From assembly GCA_041687805.1 (NCBI GenBank), contig JBDNJK010000025.1, positions 1 to 56,960 of the forward strand: DNA of 56,960 nt, given 5' to 3'. Positions 16,438 to 24,714 of the stretch are shown here, piece after piece. Position 1 is the stretch's first letter; each line of letters opens with the position of its first letter. Under the pieces are notes generated by a model. The model saw only the letters and a list, made by a program, of their open reading frames with translations. It did not search any database and had not been told where the DNA came from. A program made the position numbers and the translations under genes. This DNA comes from SZUA-87 sp041687805. GTDB taxonomy: Bacteria > Actinomycetota > Acidimicrobiia > Acidimicrobiales > Aldehydirespiratoraceae.

Positions 16438-17132
16438 AACAACGCGGCGGACAGGCGCCTACGCCAACCCGCTGTGCGAGGATCGTCGCTCCCCATCACT
16501 TCCAGTAGATCGACAAATCTCTGGCGGGCCACCTCATCGTCTTTGACGTTGGCCAACAGAGCCGCGAGCTCATCATCCAAATCTGCAGTGGGGGCACCGG
16601 TGCGGGCCAATGCCAAGAGTCGTCGAGTGTCTGCGGACTCTGGAATGCGCTCGAGAAGCGCGGATGCCTCATCAGCGGCGTCTTGCTCGATTAGGAGAGC
16701 CGCGAGTGCAACGACAGCCGCCGGATAGTCGCTCTCAATCTCGAGAGCGGCTCGAAGTGAAGCTTCGTCGCTTGCTTCCACAAGTTGATCAATCTCGCTC
16801 AGCTCGGTGGGCGGCACGAGCTTGGCGACAAAATCACGCACGGCCTGCTCCGGTTGCGCGCCCATGAAGCCATCGACAATCTTTCCATCCACCATGGCGT
16901 AGACCGCAGGTATCGACTGAACCTTGAACGCCCCAGCCACCTCCTTGTTGGCATCGACGTCAACCTTGGCAAGTTCGACCGCTCCGTTGGTCTCGGCGAC
17001 GACCTTTTCGATCATGGGTCCCAGCTGCTTACACGGCCCGCACCACTCAGCCCACAAATCAATGACCACGGGCACGGTCCGCGAGCGCTCCACAACGTCG
17101 GTTTCAAATGTCGCATCGGTTACATCAGCCAT
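16434..17132 (-). CDS. Thioredoxin-TPR co-chaperone (YbbN/CnoX-like)
   Basis: A 232-residue cytoplasmic protein. An N-terminal thioredoxin fold (about 1-110) contains WCGPC with C31 and C34 and the cis-proline loop SIPAVY. The C-terminal half is alpha-helical with TPR-like repeats (DEASLRAALEIESDYPAAVVALAALLIEQDAADEA region), the layout of YbbN/CnoX proteins that hold oxidised clients and pass them to DnaK or GroEL. Both cysteines remain, so redox activity is possible. The start ATG at 17132 gives the family opening; longer in-frame codons cross the divergent PAC2 gene. A strong ribosome-binding site is not visible. Confidence 0.9.
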   Translation of the reverse strand: MADVTDATFETDVVERSRTVPVVIDLWAEWCGPCKQLGPMIEKVVAETNGAVELAKVDVDANKEVAGAFKVQSIPAVYAMVDGKIVDGFMGAQPEQAVRDFVAKLVPPTELSEIDQLVEASDEASLRAALEIESDYPAAVVALAALLIEQDAADEASALLERIPESADTRRLLALARTGAPTADLDDELAALLANVKDDEVARQRFVDLLEVMGSDDPRTAGWRRRLSAALF

Positions 17133-17246
17133 GATTTGCTGAACGTACACCGGCCCCAGAACATTCCCTCGATGCAATCTCAGTTCGCTCCGCGGGCCTT
17201 CCGCGTGCTCCACTGTCAGCATGATCTCTTCGATGTCGGGCAACGA

Positions 17247-18125
17247 ATGACCCATCCGGCGGTTCCCGACGATCTCTACACGCTTCTCCAAACCCCTGAT
17301 CTCCATCGACCGGTGCTCGTGGTGCATTTCGAGGGATGGATTGATGCCGGCCAAAGCGCTGCGGTTGCCGTCAAGCACATTCTCTCCGAGATCAACCCCA
17401 GAACAATCGCCACGTTCGATACCGAATGGCTGATCGACCACCGCGCTCGTCGCCCGATCATGCATCTGATCGATGGGATAAACACAGCAATCGATTGGCC
17501 GAAGATCGAACTGGTTGCCGGCCAAGACAACAATGGCAACGACATCTTGGTGTTGAGCGGCGCAGAGCCCGATCACAACTGGCGCACGTTCACCACCGCA
17601 GCCGTAGCTCTAGCGCTCAGATTCAACGTGCGTCGAATGGTCGGCCTCGGCGCCTACCCGGCCGCGGTTCCTCACACGCGGCCATGCCGTTTGTCGGTTA
17701 CCGCGACAACCGCCGAGCTGGCGATTGGCGATTACGCCAATGCCAGCCTCGACGTGCCGGCCGGCGTGGAGTCCGCGCTCGAGAAGGCATTCGAGTTGGC
17801 TGGGGTGGAGTCACTCGGCTTGTGGGCTCAGGTGCCCCACTACATTTTGAACGCCCCCTACCCGGCAGCTTCGCTGGCGTTGGTACAGGCAATGGAACAC
17901 TCGGCGGGTATCGAGATCAACCCCGGCATTCTTCTGCAGAGATCAGTCATAAGTCGCAAGCGACTCGACGAATTGGTAGCCAGCGACGACTCTAACGCCG
18001 AAATGATCGCTGATCTCGAGCGACGCCAAGACGCCACCTCTCAAGCTGAAATCGACATGAAATCCCCCGGTTCGCTGACAGCCGAGATTGAACACTTCCT
18101 ACGTGAGCAGGACGACGACGACTGA
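17247..18125 (+). CDS. PAC2-family protein
   Basis: A 292-residue protein of the PAC2 family, named after a eukaryotic proteasome-assembly chaperone. Recognisable parts are RPVLVVHFEGWIDAGQSA (about 19-36), the region with VGLGAYPAAVPHTRP, and a C-terminal helical tail ending in EHFLREQDDDD. Actinobacteria usually keep one or two such genes; a link to the bacterial proteasome has been suggested but I know of no defined activity. The start ATG at 17247 fits the family; the ORF extends upstream but there lies antisense to the thioredoxin gene. It converges on the glycosyltransferase gene with only four bases between stops. Confidence 0.87.
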   Translation: MTHPAVPDDLYTLLQTPDLHRPVLVVHFEGWIDAGQSAAVAVKHILSEINPRTIATFDTEWLIDHRARRPIMHLIDGINTAIDWPKIELVAGQDNNGNDILVLSGAEPDHNWRTFTTAAVALALRFNVRRMVGLGAYPAAVPHTRPCRLSVTATTAELAIGDYANASLDVPAGVESALEKAFELAGVESLGLWAQVPHYILNAPYPAASLALVQAMEHSAGIEINPGILLQRSVISRKRLDELVASDDSNAEMIADLERRQDATSQAEIDMKSPGSLTAEIEHFLREQDDDD

Positions 18126-18129
18126 GCGA

Positions 18130-19701
18130 TCACTCAAGCTGCCAGAGGGTCACATCGCCAAAATCGGATACTTCGACCGCCCCGGCCGGGGCCTGACCGC
18201 CGGAACGCCGCAGCAAGTGGCTGACGCGATCATCTGGAAGGTCGGTTACAAAATCGAACCCCACCCGCCAGGCGAGCGCTCCAGATGCAGACGAAGCGAC
18301 GGCGCTGTCGTCGATCCACAAACGTGTGATCTCCACATTGTCGATGGCGGCATCGACCGAAGCCGCCATCGAACTTTGATAGAGCGCTCGAAGCCCGACC
18401 GTTCCTGACCAAATGCCGAGCGCCACCGCCGCAAAGAACGCCGCGCCCGTGACCACGAGCCGCCTGCGTTGCATACCGGCCATCAGCAGCAGCCCCACAA
18501 CCAGCGCGACCGCCGCCGCCGCTCCAGGCTCGAACACGCTGGATCCGAACGGGGCTCCGCTGATCTCCACACCGAGCATCATCACCGGCGACCGCGGATG
18601 CGCCCAGTTGTCTCCAGGACCGGCCCACGCCGCGACAACCCCAGCCACGACGGTGCCGATCGTGATCACGAGGGCAGACGTCGACCACTTCAAGCGAGTT
18701 AGCCCGACGATGCCTGCCGAAAAGAGAATCGGGGCAAGAATCTCGATGTACCGACCATGTAGGTAGGCATCCGATCTAGGAACTCCGGTGAGGAACCACC
18801 CGGCCACCGCAGTCGAGATGACAACAGCAATTCCAAAAGCCCGACCAACGATCCCTGCTCGCCACATCGCCCACGCACCAACCAGGGTGATGCCAACTCC
18901 CACCACCACGAGATAGGCCAGCGTTCCCATCGCGTGTACCGCCATGTCGGGCACCTCCGACAACCCTCTTGTCGAGGCAAGATCGCCCGCCGCGTAGGTC
19001 GCCGTGCCGCCGAAAGTTGCTGACTGAATCCGATCGTTCACGTGGACGACCCCGACGGCCAAGATCACGGCTGCTCCGACAAGCGACAGGATCGCCGTCC
19101 AACGCACACGGCCAATCATCATCAGTGCCGCTGAGATCACCAGCCCTGCCGCGATCGGCGCCATTCGCGGGTGTGCTGCCTCAAGCGCGGTAGCCGTAAT
19201 GGCAACTCCAGCGATCGAGATCCAGCTGGTGTCACGGCAAACTCTCGCCAGCGCCAACACCGCGACCCCGACCAGCAACGCAAGCAGACTCTCTGTCCAC
19301 GCGACCGACGCTGTCAGCCACACAGCCGGGAGCGATGATCCCAACACCGCTGCGAACAGAGACAGCTTCGGATCGGCGGCCAAGACCCGACGTCCAATCA
19401 GATACAGCACAGGAATTAGCAACGATGCAAGCAACGCGTTGACAACGCGCGCCCACGTCAGAATCGAGCTTTCACCCAAGCCCAGCGACCACCCCGGTGC
19501 TATCAGCATCGGATACAGGAATCCGTACGGCGGCTGGTGCCCCAGCGGTGATGCACCCCGACCCGCCAACGTTCGTGCCATCGACATGTAGGCCAAATCG
19601 TCGGCCGACAACAGTGGTCCCGGTATCGATGTTGCCAGCCAGACTCCTACGGCAAAGTGGACGGTGGTCAGGCCGGCAATGACGGTCCTGAGGCGCGACA
19701 T
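18130..19701 (-). CDS. GT-C family membrane glycosyltransferase
   Basis: A 523-residue polytopic membrane protein, about ten to twelve hydrophobic helices, followed by a soluble C-terminal tail. The first outer loop carries LSADDLAYMSMARTLAG (about 30-46), where the acidic pair fits the catalytic loop of GT-C transferases (ArnT/PMT-like), and HGRYIEILAP in a later loop also suits the family. Such enzymes move a sugar from a polyprenyl-phosphate donor to a protein or lipid on the outer face of the membrane. Donor and acceptor cannot be read from sequence. It is a lone gene, convergent with the PAC2 gene and divergent from tRNA-Ala. Confidence 0.8.
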   Translation of the reverse strand: MSRLRTVIAGLTTVHFAVGVWLATSIPGPLLSADDLAYMSMARTLAGRGASPLGHQPPYGFLYPMLIAPGWSLGLGESSILTWARVVNALLASLLIPVLYLIGRRVLAADPKLSLFAAVLGSSLPAVWLTASVAWTESLLALLVGVAVLALARVCRDTSWISIAGVAITATALEAAHPRMAPIAAGLVISAALMMIGRVRWTAILSLVGAAVILAVGVVHVNDRIQSATFGGTATYAAGDLASTRGLSEVPDMAVHAMGTLAYLVVVGVGITLVGAWAMWRAGIVGRAFGIAVVISTAVAGWFLTGVPRSDAYLHGRYIEILAPILFSAGIVGLTRLKWSTSALVITIGTVVAGVVAAWAGPGDNWAHPRSPVMMLGVEISGAPFGSSVFEPGAAAAVALVVGLLLMAGMQRRRLVVTGAAFFAAVALGIWSGTVGLRALYQSSMAASVDAAIDNVEITRLWIDDSAVASSASGALAWRVGFDFVTDLPDDRVSHLLRRSGGQAPAGAVEVSDFGDVTLWQLE

Positions 19702-19810
19702 ACAACAGAAAGCTACGGCGCTCCGGCAGGGGCCCGCGGGACCCTCATCATCGGGTGGATTCGGGTGCGTTCCACATCTATGCGCTGATACGCTCTGGCC
19801 GTCGAAAGAC

Positions 19811-19883
19811 GGGGCTATAGCTCAGTTGGTAGAGCGCTTCCATGGCATGGAAGAGGTCTGGGGTTCAATTCCCCATAGCTCCA
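19811..19883 (+). tRNA. tRNA-Ala (anticodon GGC)
   Basis: A complete cloverleaf: acceptor GGGGCTA with TAGCTCC, D arm GCTC...GAGC, anticodon arm CTTCC/GGAAG around ATGGCAT, and T arm with GGTTCAATTCC. The anticodon GGC reads the alanine codons GCC and GCU. The G3-U70 identity pair for alanyl-tRNA synthetase is present (third base G opposite T). The discriminator is A and CCA is not encoded. Confidence 0.96.
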
Positions 19884-20022
19884 CAAACACCCGATTCGGA
19901 GGCATCGGACTCTCAGGTCACTGCAAACATTTCGCCGAGTCCGGATTTGCCGCGGGACCCCGTCGCGTGAGAGACAATCCCCTACGAGTTCCTCGACAAC
20001 TCACCACCCTAGGGAGCAAGCC

Positions 20023-21276
20023 ATGCGAATGAAGGTCGAACCAGTCCCGGCCCTGTCCGATCGCGTCAACGAGATTCGATCTCTCACGGCCCGCATCGTC
20101 AACGCAGAGATCCTGCCCAACGAGAACATGATCTGGGCCTCAAGAGTCCAGGGCAAAGAGATCAGCGACGCTGACCGACAGGAAGCCCGAAACCTCAGAG
20201 CGTCGATCAAAGAGAAGGTGAAGCAGGCCGGCCTATGGGCGCCTCACCTACCCGAGGAATACGGAGGTGTGGGCCTTAGCTTCCTCGAACACGCATACAT
20301 GAACGAAGTGCTCGCCTACGCCGTGGGCGCTGGCGCGTTGTTTGGTGTGGTTGCCCCCAACTCTGGCAACCAATCGATTCTCGTCAAATACGGAACTCCC
20401 GAACAAAAAGAGAAATGGCTGATTCCCCTGATCGAGGGGAAGCTCGAGTCGGGATTCTCGATGACCGAGCCCGATGCTGCCGGGTCCGACCCGCGATCGC
20501 TGAAAACCACAGCCGTTCGCGACGGCGATGAGTGGGTCATCAACGGCCACAAGTGGTTTACCTCCAACGGTCTCGCCGCCGACTTCCTGATCGTGATGTG
20601 TCGTACCGAAGACCCCGACGGCGACAGCGGATCCTCGACTCGCATGACCCAGATCATCGTTCCAACAGACACACCTGGAGTCGACATTGTTCGTGGACTC
20701 AACGTGTGGGGAAGAAACAGCGACCACTGCGAAATCATCTACGACGACGTCAGAGTTCCTGTCGCCAATCAGCTTGGTAGTCGGGGCAGCGGCCACCAAG
20801 CCGCCCAGGACCGGCTCGGTGCCGGACGGGTTTACCACTGCATGAATTCGATCGGACAGATGTGGAGAGCATTCGATCTGATGGTCGCCCGTGCTCGTTC
20901 ACGCGAAGTCCACGGAGGGCTTCTCCAGACCAAGCAGTTCGTTCAGGGCTTCATCGCCGAGAGCTACATCGACATTCAGGCCGCCCGTCTGATGACAATC
21001 CATTGCGCAGAAAAGATGGAGAGCGGAGTCGATGCCCGAACCGACATCTCCGCAATCAAGGTCTTCGTGCCGTCGGCATACCAGCGAGTGGTCGATCGCG
21101 CCATCCAGGTTTGGGGCGGTGCCGGCGTCACCAGCGACCTGCCACTCGCAGGCATGTACGTAGGGGCGCGCACGCTTCGCCTCGCCGATGGTCCCGACGA
21201 GGTGCACAAGATCCTCATTGCCAAAAACATCCTGGCACGCACCAGCGAGGAGGTCGGCTGGGACTTCGGCAACTGA
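20023..21276 (+). CDS. Acyl-CoA dehydrogenase (ACAD10/11-like)
   Basis: A 417-residue FAD-dependent enzyme that introduces a trans-2,3 double bond in an acyl-CoA and passes electrons to ETF. Signatures: the N-terminal helical domain with LWAPHLPEEYGGVGLSFLEH, the FAD-contact SGFSMTEPDAAGSDP (about 147-161), WVINGHKWFTSNG, and the C-terminal VWGGAGVTSDLPLAGMY. The LRLADGPDEVHK ending has aspartate where medium-chain enzymes carry their catalytic glutamate, as in ACAD10/11 and related bacterial proteins, so the base is probably that Asp. AGGGAG precedes the ATG by six bases. It is a single gene after tRNA-Ala; chain-length preference is unknown. Confidence 0.92.
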   Translation: MRMKVEPVPALSDRVNEIRSLTARIVNAEILPNENMIWASRVQGKEISDADRQEARNLRASIKEKVKQAGLWAPHLPEEYGGVGLSFLEHAYMNEVLAYAVGAGALFGVVAPNSGNQSILVKYGTPEQKEKWLIPLIEGKLESGFSMTEPDAAGSDPRSLKTTAVRDGDEWVINGHKWFTSNGLAADFLIVMCRTEDPDGDSGSSTRMTQIIVPTDTPGVDIVRGLNVWGRNSDHCEIIYDDVRVPVANQLGSRGSGHQAAQDRLGAGRVYHCMNSIGQMWRAFDLMVARARSREVHGGLLQTKQFVQGFIAESYIDIQAARLMTIHCAEKMESGVDARTDISAIKVFVPSAYQRVVDRAIQVWGGAGVTSDLPLAGMYVGARTLRLADGPDEVHKILIAKNILARTSEEVGWDFGN

Positions 21277-21279
21277 ACC

Positions 21280-21298
21280 GAAGTCGCTAGGCGACTTT
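21280..21298. terminator. Bidirectional hairpin between ACAD and rsfS
   Basis: AAGTCGC (21281-21287) and GCGACTT (21291-21297) pair perfectly around a TAG loop, with a G-U extension. It lies between convergent genes and its loop covers the rsfS stop codon. There is no long U tract, so termination strength is uncertain. Confidence 0.45.
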
Positions 21299-21673
21299 CC
21301 AACCGACGGTGGGGCAGTCGCCCCACAGCCGTTCCAGTTGATAGAAGTCGCGGAGCTCTGCAACGAATACATGGACCACAAACTCGCCGTAGTCGAGCAG
21401 CATCCACTCGTTGGTGTCGGCGCCCTCCACGCGAATCGGGGAAGGCCCGCCGGCGGCTTTGATCGCCTCTTCCACCCCTTCTGAGATCGCCCTGACCTGC
21501 CTGGAGGTTGCCCCCGAGGTGATCACGAAATAGTCAGTGATGGAGATGCCGGCCCCCACATCGATGATGATCGTGTCGTTGGCCAACTTGTCGTCGGCGG
21601 CGCGCGCCGCCACAACGGGCCAGTTGATTCGCTCGGACACCTCGATGCCGTCTGGTGCTGGTGAAGCTGTCAT
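21287..21673 (-). CDS. rsfS: Ribosomal silencing factor RsfS
   Basis: A 128-residue protein that binds L14 on the 50S subunit and blocks subunit joining when nutrients are short. The family core is clear: IIIDVGAGISITDYFVI, the SRQVRAISEGVEEA helix, and DTNEWMLLDYGEFVVHVFVAELRDFYQLERLWGD at the C-terminal side. Length is normal. Its ATG overlaps the stop of the LCP-like gene (ATGA), so nadD, the LCP-like gene and rsfS form one unit, a standard actinobacterial order. Confidence 0.96.
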   Translation of the reverse strand: MTASPAPDGIEVSERINWPVVAARAADDKLANDTIIIDVGAGISITDYFVITSGATSRQVRAISEGVEEAIKAAGGPSPIRVEGADTNEWMLLDYGEFVVHVFVAELRDFYQLERLWGDCPTVGWKVA

Positions 21674-22914
21674 GAGCCCGCCCTGTCTAAACCGACCGTG
21701 ACCGTGAGGTCGTAGGGACGGTCGATCTGCTCATCGAATTCCAAATTGACTCCTATCGAATCTGCCACTCTGACGGCCTCCGACATGAAGTCGGCCACAT
21801 GGTACGAAACGGTGGTTGTTTGCACGTCGAAGGCATCAGCGTTGCCGATGATTGCGATGACTTCACCGTCAACGACCAATTCGTCACGAAGCGACACGCG
21901 ATTGTCGGGATTTCCCGTGCCGTCGAGAAGTCGGACACTGGGGCGATGGGTAGCTCCGGTGGAGATGGGAAGCGGAACCATCTCGACTGCCTTCGCTGAG
22001 ATCCAACTGGAGCCCTCGTCTCCGAGTTCGTAGAGAGGTAGCGCGCCAGACTCCGCATTCACAGCAACGGTCGGCACATTTTCGATGTCGACAGTGCCGG
22101 TGGCGAAGGCGCGCATGTAGGGAGACATCCCCACGTCGAACCCAAGTGCGGCGTCCCTGACGTCGGGGGCCGTGGCAATTCGGGCAATCCAGGATTTCCA
22201 CAGATCGAGCTGACGCTCTACCCGGTTGACATCGAATTCGCCAGGATTTCTGAAACCGAACACTTTCGCCGCGACCGACCCATCGAGCTCCAGGATCCCG
22301 TGCCGAAGCCACACATCAACTCCACCCGACGAATTGCGCACAACAAGATCGTCGGCCAGGCCGAACGGAATTGGTTCGACGCGGGCCATGAAGTCACTCA
22401 TGTCCTGAGTATCGAACTCTGTTACCTCGGTGAACCCGAAACCAAACAGCGACTCCACCAACGTCTGGAGACCCTCAATCCCCCCGGACGCATACGCCTG
22501 CCCTAGAGGCACTTTGGTCTGGCCGGGTGCCGAGTCTGTGGAGACCAGCAGATCAGGGCTCATCACAACCAAATTGCCCCCATCGTCGAGCGCGGTGCGA
22601 GCCATGATGGTGACACCGACAAGTTCGCCGTCGTCGACGTGTGCGACCAACAGGGTCGGCGTCGGGTCGACGAAGGCCTCGTAGCCCGGAAGTATGGGAT
22701 TGGTGATGACGTCGATGAGCCGACCATCGGTCGAGTCGAGAACTGCCTTGGTGCCTGTACGCCACAACAGAAACACGGCGACTCCGGCAACCACCATGAG
22801 CACCGGAAACACAAAGCGCCAGAATACGTTTCCGGAAGGGGCTGGCGAACGGCGGCGGCGCCTCGGCACCTGCAGAGCCCGCTTGGGCTTCGCTGGGGTG
22901 TCAACAAAGGTCAT
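21670..22914 (-). CDS. LytR-CpsA-Psr (LCP)-like protein, probably degenerate
   Basis: A 414-residue membrane protein: a basic cytoplasmic N-terminus (about 8-28), one helix (about 34-52), an outer LCP-like domain, and a C-terminal LytR_C-like domain (RPSVRLLDGTGNPDNRV, about 315-400). LCP enzymes attach wall polymers to peptidoglycan from polyprenyl-diphosphate carriers. Family landmarks LGQAYASGGIEGLQTLVESLFGF and the following TEVTEFDTQDMSDFM match, but the strand that usually ends in SIPRD reads VVMSPDLL, lacking the phosphate-binding arginine. Activity is therefore doubtful. Both ends overlap neighbours by ATGA (nadD upstream, rsfS downstream). Confidence 0.75.
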   Translation of the reverse strand: MTFVDTPAKPKRALQVPRRRRRSPAPSGNVFWRFVFPVLMVVAGVAVFLLWRTGTKAVLDSTDGRLIDVITNPILPGYEAFVDPTPTLLVAHVDDGELVGVTIMARTALDDGGNLVVMSPDLLVSTDSAPGQTKVPLGQAYASGGIEGLQTLVESLFGFGFTEVTEFDTQDMSDFMARVEPIPFGLADDLVVRNSSGGVDVWLRHGILELDGSVAAKVFGFRNPGEFDVNRVERQLDLWKSWIARIATAPDVRDAALGFDVGMSPYMRAFATGTVDIENVPTVAVNAESGALPLYELGDEGSSWISAKAVEMVPLPISTGATHRPSVRLLDGTGNPDNRVSLRDELVVDGEVIAIIGNADAFDVQTTTVSYHVADFMSEAVRVADSIGVNLEFDEQIDRPYDLTVTVGLDRAGS

Positions 22915-23495
22915 CGAGTTGCTCCATAGAGACCGAGGCGTCTGACCTCGGCAACAACATCGGGGTTCATCAATGCCTCGACAGGGCAACCGTCACGAAA
23001 CCGGCCACGAAGATCACTGGAAGAAATTTCGAGTGCAGGCACATCAACGGACACGTGTGCCCATCCCGGTGGCGGGTGGCTGTCCTCCCTGCCGCCCCGA
23101 TTGACCAAGACAGTCGTGGCGAGTTGCATCAACTCGGCGGTCTGTTTCCACGTGGAGAGGCCAGCGGCGGCATCCGATCCCACCAGGAGAAACAACTCAT
23201 CATTTGGATCGGCTTGCTTGAGTTGCCGGAGCGTGTCGGCCGAGTAGCTCTCGCCCCCTCGCTCGATTTCGATGTCGGACGCCACAAGATTGTCGAGACC
23301 GGCGATCGCAAGACCGACCAGGTTCAGCCGCACGGAGGCCTCAGTGATGGATCGTCTCCCGGACTTCTGCCAAGGATCGTTGGCGACGACCATCAGCACT
23401 CGATCCAATTCGAGCCGGTACCCGACCTCCAGAGCGGTAGCGACATGCCCACTGTGAGGTGGGTCGAATGTGCCTCCGAATACGCCTGTTCTCAA
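22911..23495 (-). CDS. nadD: Nicotinate-mononucleotide adenylyltransferase NadD
   Basis: A 194-residue enzyme joining nicotinate mononucleotide and ATP to give deamido-NAD in NAD synthesis. The N-terminal GVFGGTFDPPHSGHV holds the nucleotidyltransferase HXGH-type motif, LLVGSDAAAGLSTWK contacts the substrate, and EISSSDLRGR is the C-terminal ISSTXIR-type signature with S for T. Length is normal. It leads the nadD-LCP-rsfS unit; in many relatives obg, proB and proA lie just upstream, but here they are 10 kb away. Confidence 0.95.
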   Translation of the reverse strand: MRTGVFGGTFDPPHSGHVATALEVGYRLELDRVLMVVANDPWQKSGRRSITEASVRLNLVGLAIAGLDNLVASDIEIERGGESYSADTLRQLKQADPNDELFLLVGSDAAAGLSTWKQTAELMQLATTVLVNRGGREDSHPPPGWAHVSVDVPALEISSSDLRGRFRDGCPVEALMNPDVVAEVRRLGLYGATR

Positions 23496-23586
23496 TACCG
23501 CTCCAACGTCGTCACGGGAGTCTAGAGCAGCGCCCGATCATCCGGTACACCATTCAGAACGAGTTTGAAACGTGGACGTGACACAT

Positions 23587-23602
23587 GTCATACAGATATG
23601 AC
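23587..23602. repeat. Inverted repeat upstream of the sigma factor gene
   Basis: GTCATA-caga-TATGAC is a perfect 6-bp inverted repeat with a 4-base centre, about 150 bases before the sigma-factor start in a 258-base intergenic region. The A/T-rich symmetry suits an operator for a dimeric regulator. No known box is matched. Confidence 0.45.
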
Positions 23603-23715
23603 GGGACATTTGCGCCCAAATGGTGTTCAATACTTCGGCTGGCACCGCAGTGCGGGACGTACATGCCTCAGCGGGCATACGGTATCAGCGCACCCCCCAC
23701 TAACAACCACAATAT

Positions 23716-23738
23716 GGGTCAATGCGCGAGCATGACCC
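23716..23738 (+). promoter_or_regulatory. GNRA-capped hairpin in the sigma factor leader
   Basis: GGGTC pairs with GACCC, one A bulges, ATGC pairs with GCAT, and the loop is GCGA, a GNRA tetraloop. The hairpin ends 15 bases before the ATG at 23754, where no strong Shine-Dalgarno is visible, so it could affect translation start. It could equally act as DNA or be accidental. Confidence 0.4.
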
Positions 23739-23753
23739 GATGAATGAGATGCA

Positions 23754-24593
23754 ATGAGTGATTCAGTAGGACAGTATTTGAACGAAATCGGAGCGGTTGC
23801 GCTTCTCAATGCCCAGGAAGAGCGTGAGCTCTCCCAAGCAATTGAGAAGGGATTCGCAGCACGAGCTCGCAAAGAAGACGGTGAGAGGGGCCGCGAAATT
23901 GATCGCGACATCCGCAGAGCCGAAGCAGCAAAGGATCGGTTCATCAGGGCCAACCTTCGCTTGGTTGTGAGCGTTGCTCGCCGCTACCCCCTGCCCCCCG
24001 GGATGGAACTCCTGGATCTCATCCAGGAAGGCAACCTCGGACTCGAGCACGCCGTCGACAAGTTCGACTGGCGCAAGGGATTCAAGTTCTCCACCTACGC
24101 CACGTTCTGGATTCGCCAGGCCATTGGTCGGGCGCTCGATCAGAAGGCCAGCCTCGTGAGGTTGCCCGGCGATCGCTCTGCCAGCCTGCGTGCTGCGCTT
24201 CGTGCCGTAAGCGGCGACGGCGACGAGCTCGATGATGAGCACGCCCGCCTCCACCGCCTCACCACCCCCACCAGCCTCGATCGCACCATCGGCGACGACG
24301 ACTCCAACGAGCTCGTCGATCTTCTTCCCGATTCCAACCCCGGTCCCGAGACCGAGGTCATGGCAAGGGCCGAAGAGCAGATGGTCACTGGCTTGCTCGA
24401 CATTCTCGACAAGCGCGCCAAATACGCCGTTGAACAGCGTTTCGGAATCGGTGACGGTCGTAAACGGTCCTACCGCGAGGTCGGCGAAGACCTCGGCGTG
24501 ACCGCCGAAGCCGCACGCCGTCTGGTCAAGAGGGCCATCAGTTCGGTTCGTGAACAGGCTGGCGCCATCGCCGACTCAGTCGACGCCGCCTGA
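23754..24593 (+). CDS. Sigma-70 family factor with reduced sigma-3 domain
   Basis: A 279-residue group 2/3-like sigma factor. Region 1.2 (about 2-34: VGQYLNEIG, LLNAQEERELSQAIEKG), region 2 (about 61-135: NLRLVVSVARRY, LDLIQEGNLGLEHAVDKFDW, FSTYATFWIRQAIGRAL) and region 4 (about 205-270) are clear. Between VRLP (near 136) and TSLD (near 173) only about 35 residues remain, roughly half the usual sigma-3 domain. The region 4 recognition helix reads TAEAARRLVKRA rather than the usual TRERIRQIE, suggesting altered -35 contacts. No region 1.1. Monocistronic, with a 258-base leader region and a strong terminator. Family is sure; regulon unknown. Confidence 0.9.
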   Translation: MSDSVGQYLNEIGAVALLNAQEERELSQAIEKGFAARARKEDGERGREIDRDIRRAEAAKDRFIRANLRLVVSVARRYPLPPGMELLDLIQEGNLGLEHAVDKFDWRKGFKFSTYATFWIRQAIGRALDQKASLVRLPGDRSASLRAALRAVSGDGDELDDEHARLHRLTTPTSLDRTIGDDDSNELVDLLPDSNPGPETEVMARAEEQMVTGLLDILDKRAKYAVEQRFGIGDGRKRSYREVGEDLGVTAEAARRLVKRAISSVREQAGAIADSVDAA

Positions 24594-24622
24594 CAAACGC
24601 TTTATCAAATCTATTCGATTCA

Positions 24623-24652
24623 TTGGCAGCCCCGCTTCGGCGGGGCTGCCAA
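24623..24652 (+). terminator. Intrinsic terminator after the sigma factor gene
   Basis: TTGGCAGCCCCGC and GCGGGGCTGCCAA form a perfect 13-bp stem closed by the tetraloop TTCG, followed by cgttttat. This is a strong rho-independent terminator 30 bases after the stop codon. Confidence 0.88.
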
Positions 24653-24679
24653 CGTTTTATGGCAAGAGTCATTAATCAG

Positions 24680-24708
24680 TTGGTAGTCGGCGCGCGTCGG
24701 AGCACACT
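24680..24708 (+). promoter_or_regulatory. Possible aroG promoter
   Basis: TTGGTA (24680-24685) and CACACT (24703-24708) are 17 bases apart. The start of transcription would fall at about 24715, the GTG itself, implying a leaderless or nearly leaderless mRNA. The -10 match is weak. Confidence 0.3.
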
Positions 24709-24714
24709 TGGTGC

